Origin: Deltaproteobacteria bacterium
GTDB taxonomy: Bacteria; Desulfobacterota_B; Binatia; UBA9968
Direction: 5' to 3'
Assembly: GCA_030620935.1 (NCBI GenBank)
Contig: JAUXIP010000063.1
Span: 1 to 8,595 of the forward strand
DNA: 8,595 nucleotides
This document shows, in pieces, positions 6,497-8,595 of this stretch (position 1 is its first letter; the number at the start of each line of letters is the position of its first letter). The translations under genes and the position numbers were made by a program. The notes under the pieces were generated by a model. That model made no database searches. It was not told the DNA's origin and saw only the letters and a list, made by a program, of their open reading frames with translations.

Positions 6497-7564
6497 CTAA
6501 TCGGCTCGAACTCTAGGAATACGAGGAAATGCCTCTACTGTCTCAGCTTCCTCTAACCGAGAAGGATCAAGAGGCTCCCCCGCCCCGATTAGGCTGTCCA
6601 CGGTCACCAACTTTGCCAGCTCCGCTTCCGACAATCCCTCGCTCCCCTTCGGACGGCGCGGCAGCACCATATAGCGGATGTCCGACGTACTATCGTGCAC
6701 CTGGATTTCCATTTCGGAAGGGACCGTGAGCCGGAACATCTCTTCGAGTAACCCCCGGGGATTTTCAACGATCCTTTTTTTGTAGATGTCGTGTTTGTAC
6801 CACCACGGCGTATCGCCCAGTAAATCGTAGGGATAGCAGGAACACAGTGTGCAAACCACAACGTTATGGACCGACTCGGTATTCTCCACAACCACCAACT
6901 TGCCGACTTTTCCCTGGTGAATGCCGAGTTCCCTCACCACCTCTCTTCCTTTGGTTAGTAAGTCGGTCTTGAATCTCGGATCCGTCCAGGCCCTAGCTAC
7001 AATTTTTCCTCCGTTCCATTCCTTCTTTTCATGAAGCGCCCGCCATCGCTGCTCCAGCTCCTTCCGGGCCGCCCAGCCTTTCTGAATCAGCGCCTGGATG
7101 AAAGCTTCGAGCAGCGTCCGGTATTCTTGCAAGTCATGCTCTAAACTGTCCAGGCGTTGTTGGAGACTGCCGGTGCGCTCCTTTTTGGCGATACGGAAGA
7201 ATTCGTCGTAGTCGCCGCGCTCCTTTCGATTATCTTCGATGACCATGTCTACTCCCTCGACATTGCGGGCGGAGACTAAAGCGATCCCTTTGACATAATC
7301 ATCTAGTTCTTCCTCCAGGGCCCGGACCCGGGCTTCCGTACTCTCTGTTCTTTTCCTGCTCACCTTGAAAAATTGACTGCTGCGCTTGGCGGAAGCATGC
7401 GCCTTTAACAGATCGTAGAAAGTAACTATGCCCCGCCTCACCAGGTAAATAATGCGCGGCTCGAGCCTCTTCGTTCTGTAGTACTCCAGATCCTCTTCCA
7501 CGGCTCGGACGTGCGCCTCGTAGTCGTGCATATGTCCTTCGCCCGATTTTGCCTTCTTAGCCAT
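6497..7564 (-). CDS. Nitrile hydratase alpha-like (cobalt-type) subunit with repeated N-terminal extension
   Basis: The C-terminal part (about 184-333) is a nitrile hydratase alpha / thiocyanate hydrolase gamma catalytic domain. It reads GGKIVARAWTDPRFK at 185-199, VVVENTESVHNVVV at 224-237, then the metal claw C238-T-L-C241-S242-C243; Thr after the first Cys is the cobalt-type signature. Further landmarks are WWYKHDIY (254-261), HDSTSDIRYMVLPRRP (290-305) and VTVDSLIGAG (320-329). Known enzymes hydrate nitriles to amides, or hydrolyse thiocyanate, with two claw cysteines oxidised to sulfinic and sulfenic acids. Usual length is about 200-245 aa; here there are 355. The extra N-terminus holds diverged repeats starting near 15, 76 and 134 (see findings). 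The common CYPWP after the claw reads CYPYD, so the pocket may differ. A second start, M12 (ATG at 7531), has a GAAGGA Shine-Dalgarno better placed than that of M1. It is the middle gene of a cupin-alpha-beta operon. Confidence 0.9.
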   Translation of the reverse strand: MAKKAKSGEGHMHDYEAHVRAVEEDLEYYRTKRLEPRIIYLVRRGIVTFYDLLKAHASAKRSSQFFKVSRKRTESTEARVRALEEELDDYVKGIALVSARNVEGVDMVIEDNRKERGDYDEFFRIAKKERTGSLQQRLDSLEHDLQEYRTLLEAFIQALIQKGWAARKELEQRWRALHEKKEWNGGKIVARAWTDPRFKTDLLTKGREVVRELGIHQGKVGKLVVVENTESVHNVVVCTLCSCYPYDLLGDTPWWYKHDIYKKRIVENPRGLLEEMFRLTVPSEMEIQVHDSTSDIRYMVLPRRPKGSEGLSEAELAKLVTVDSLIGAGEPLDPSRLEEAETVEAFPRIPRVRAD

Positions 7565-7589
7565 CCTGTTTTTTCTCTCCCTTGATTTC

Positions 7590-8180
7590 CTAATCCAGTT
7601 TGTACGGAATCTGGCGTGGGCCGTATCCTTGCCAGTATTTCTTGTTGGCCGGATCGTATCTGCCCTGAAGGAAGCCTCCGGGCTTCTCGCTGCGCACTAT
7701 TATCGCCACGGTCCGCTCCTCTCCGCTTTCTTCCGCATGAATCTGCCAGGGCTGAACTAAGTCAACGGTGCCAGGTCCCACCTGGAAATTCCCGTTCTGT
7801 CGTATCTCGGCATAGTCGGGCCTTGATCCGTCATCGAGGCGCTCGTAGCGCTCGATGGTTTCCTCGCCGTCGAGGACCCCGTAGAGCGTCCAGTTGTGCG
7901 CGTGGTCGTGGATCTGAGTCCGCCTTTTGGGCGCTTTGACGAGACCGTTGATGACAAAGCCGTAGTCGGGATCTTCGTAGAACAGGAGATTTTCCGCGCG
8001 GTCTCTTTGCACGCAGGCCGGCCATCTCTTCGACTGTGCCTTCACCGATGCGTCGGCCAGCAGCTCGCGCAGAAGAGGCGCAAGCTGTTCCCAGCGCGCT
8101 TGGATTCCTTTCTCTTCTGCAAATAACGCGCGTGTAGAGGCGATAAACCGCTTAACCGCAGAGTCGGTCTTGGTGCTCAT
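7590..8180 (-). CDS. Cysteine dioxygenase-like / COG5553-type cupin protein
   Basis: This 196-aa single-cupin protein resembles the predicted metal-dependent double-stranded beta-helix enzymes related to cysteine and 3-mercaptopropionate dioxygenases. The metal site is visible: H91-D-H93 in TQIHDHAHNWTLYGVLDGEE, and H148 in QPWQIHAEESGEE, giving a 3-His triad without the Glu of ordinary cupins, as in thiol dioxygenases. The region before it (1-60) is helical and charged, typical of the family. GFLQGRYDP (169-177) and a Tyr-rich C-terminus follow. Known relatives add O2 to a thiol to make a sulfinic acid; the substrate here is unknown. The start is supported by AAGGGGG (minus strand, 8192-8186) about five bases before the ATG. 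It is the first gene of the operon, 25 bp before the alpha-like gene. A link to oxidation of the Cys claw is only a hypothesis. Confidence 0.8.
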   Translation of the reverse strand: MSTKTDSAVKRFIASTRALFAEEKGIQARWEQLAPLLRELLADASVKAQSKRWPACVQRDRAENLLFYEDPDYGFVINGLVKAPKRRTQIHDHAHNWTLYGVLDGEETIERYERLDDGSRPDYAEIRQNGNFQVGPGTVDLVQPWQIHAEESGEERTVAIIVRSEKPGGFLQGRYDPANKKYWQGYGPRQIPYKLD

Positions 8181-8197
8181 GATGTCCCCCTTTCGGC

Positions 8198-8220
8198 GCC
8201 GGCTGATCCCCTATGCCGGC
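8198..8220 (-). promoter_or_regulatory. Leader hairpin GCCGGC-N11-GCCGGC before the operon's first ribosome binding site
   Basis: Two self-complementary GCCGGC blocks (8215-8220 and 8198-8203) can pair across an 11-nt loop in the leader of the cupin mRNA. The stem ends five bases before the AAGGGGG Shine-Dalgarno. There is no T-run, so a terminator is unlikely. The role is unproven. Confidence 0.35.
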
Positions 8221-8226
8221 AGGCCA

Positions 8227-8247
8227 CGGTCATTAATATTCCGACCG
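8227..8247. promoter_or_regulatory. Candidate operator: CGGTC-N11-GACCG inverted repeat over the -10
   Basis: Five-base perfect arms (8227-8231 and 8243-8247) flank an AT-rich centre that contains the putative -10 of the operon promoter. Dyads of this size and position are typical sites for dimeric repressors. No regulator gene is in the window. Confidence 0.35.
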
Positions 8248-8262
8248 ACGGGCGAAGGTCAA
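8233..8262 (-). promoter_or_regulatory. Candidate sigma70 promoter of the cupin/nitrile-hydratase-like operon
   Basis: On the minus strand, TTGACC (8262-8257) is a 5/6 match to -35, followed by an 18-nt spacer and TATTAA (8238-8233), a 4/6 match to -10. Transcription would start near 8226, giving a leader of about 46 nt to the ATG at 8180. Consensus match by eye only. Confidence 0.45.
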
Positions 8263-8307
8263 GGAGCGGTGGGTTTGGTTACGGACGAGTAGTGTGTGGC
8301 TATGGGA

Positions 8308-8595
8308 TCAATATTCATGCTTGGCCGTGAGTTCTTGTTTGAGCGCCGCTCGTGTTTTGGGGCCCAGTATCCCATCAATGGGTCCGGGCGAAAAACCGGA
8401 GTCTTTCAAGCGTTTTTGTGTTGACCGGATCTCTGCCTTACTGAGATCTTGTTTTGCCAAACTGGCCATTTTGTCGGGCTCTTTCTTAACAGGTTTTCTA
8501 GGCTGAAGCGCCTTGGCTACGATGGGCTGAGTCTGTTCTTCAGAAACGTGAGCTGGCGGCGCTTGCATCTTTGCTGCTGTTTGCTGGGAGATTTC
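8308..8595 (-). CDS. Peptidoglycan-binding-domain protein, C-terminal part (5' end outside window)
   Basis: The frame is open to the right edge of the window (nine more codons precede the ATG at 8568), so the N-terminus and any signal peptide are not visible. Numbered from that ATG, the chain has a Pro/Lys/Gln-rich low-complexity linker (about 1-40), then a PG_binding_1-type three-helix domain at about 43-80. Its signature is IRSTQKRLKDSGFSPGPIDG followed by ILGPKTRAALKQ: the family's G-Y/F-x-PGPIDG-x-x-GPKTR-A core. The protein ends seven residues after the domain with KHEY. Such C-terminal domains anchor secreted or periplasmic proteins to the cell wall; what is attached N-terminally cannot be told. 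It is on the same strand as the nitrile-hydratase-like operon, 127 bp upstream of it, and is probably a separate unit given the promoter candidate between them. Confidence 0.8.
   Translation of the reverse strand, partial: EISQQTAAKMQAPPAHVSEEQTQPIVAKALQPRKPVKKEPDKMASLAKQDLSKAEIRSTQKRLKDSGFSPGPIDGILGPKTRAALKQELTAKHEY

Overview
The window (roughly mid-50s % GC by eye) looks like chromosomal DNA of an uncultured, environmental Gram-negative-like bacterium. The mix of an iron-type ABC permease, an M24 pita-bread protein, an ornithine-cyclodeaminase homologue, several cupins, HemW and a nitrile-hydratase-like operon recalls soil, sediment or groundwater deltaproteobacterial, Tectomicrobia, Binatota or Rokubacteria-type genomes. 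That placement is inference only. I see no rRNA, tRNA, CRISPR array, transposase or phage gene.

Layout. (1) 1-2366, plus strand: the C-terminal half of an M24-family protein whose metal ligands are mostly replaced, then a fused two-module ABC permease (571 aa). The matching ATPase and binding protein are not in the window. (2) 2442-4603, minus strand: a likely two-gene operon, a 371-aa bicupin followed by an ornithine cyclodeaminase/mu-crystallin family protein. It converges on the permease. (3) 4604-5027: a 424-bp divergent intergenic region with candidate promoters for the bicupin, a cluster of short GC-rich palindromes and a separate 26-nt imperfect inverted repeat. (4) 5028-6197, plus strand: hemW, a radical SAM heme chaperone. 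(5) 6229-8180, minus strand: a compact three-gene operon of a CDO/COG5553-like cupin, a nitrile hydratase alpha-like protein with the cobalt-type CTLCSC claw, and an 86-aa protein equal to only the C-terminal SH3-like domain of nitrile hydratase beta. A candidate promoter with an overlapping inverted repeat and a leader hairpin lies upstream. (6) 8308-8595, minus strand: the 3' end of a gene ending in a peptidoglycan-binding domain.

The most unusual part is region 5. The alpha-like protein has about 135-180 extra N-terminal residues built from diverged repeats of about 58-61 residues, the beta partner lacks its whole N-terminal domain, no activator gene is visible, and the first gene is a 3-His cupin of the kind seen in thiol dioxygenases. 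Together these suggest a reduced or re-wired nitrile hydratase/thiocyanate hydrolase-type metalloenzyme. One testable idea is that the cupin either feeds the pathway or takes part in oxidative maturation of the Cys claw. Region 1 and region 2 could be a small-molecule uptake and catabolism neighbourhood (M24 amidohydrolase-like, transporter, OCD-like dehydrogenase, bicupin), but the substrate cannot be told from sequence.
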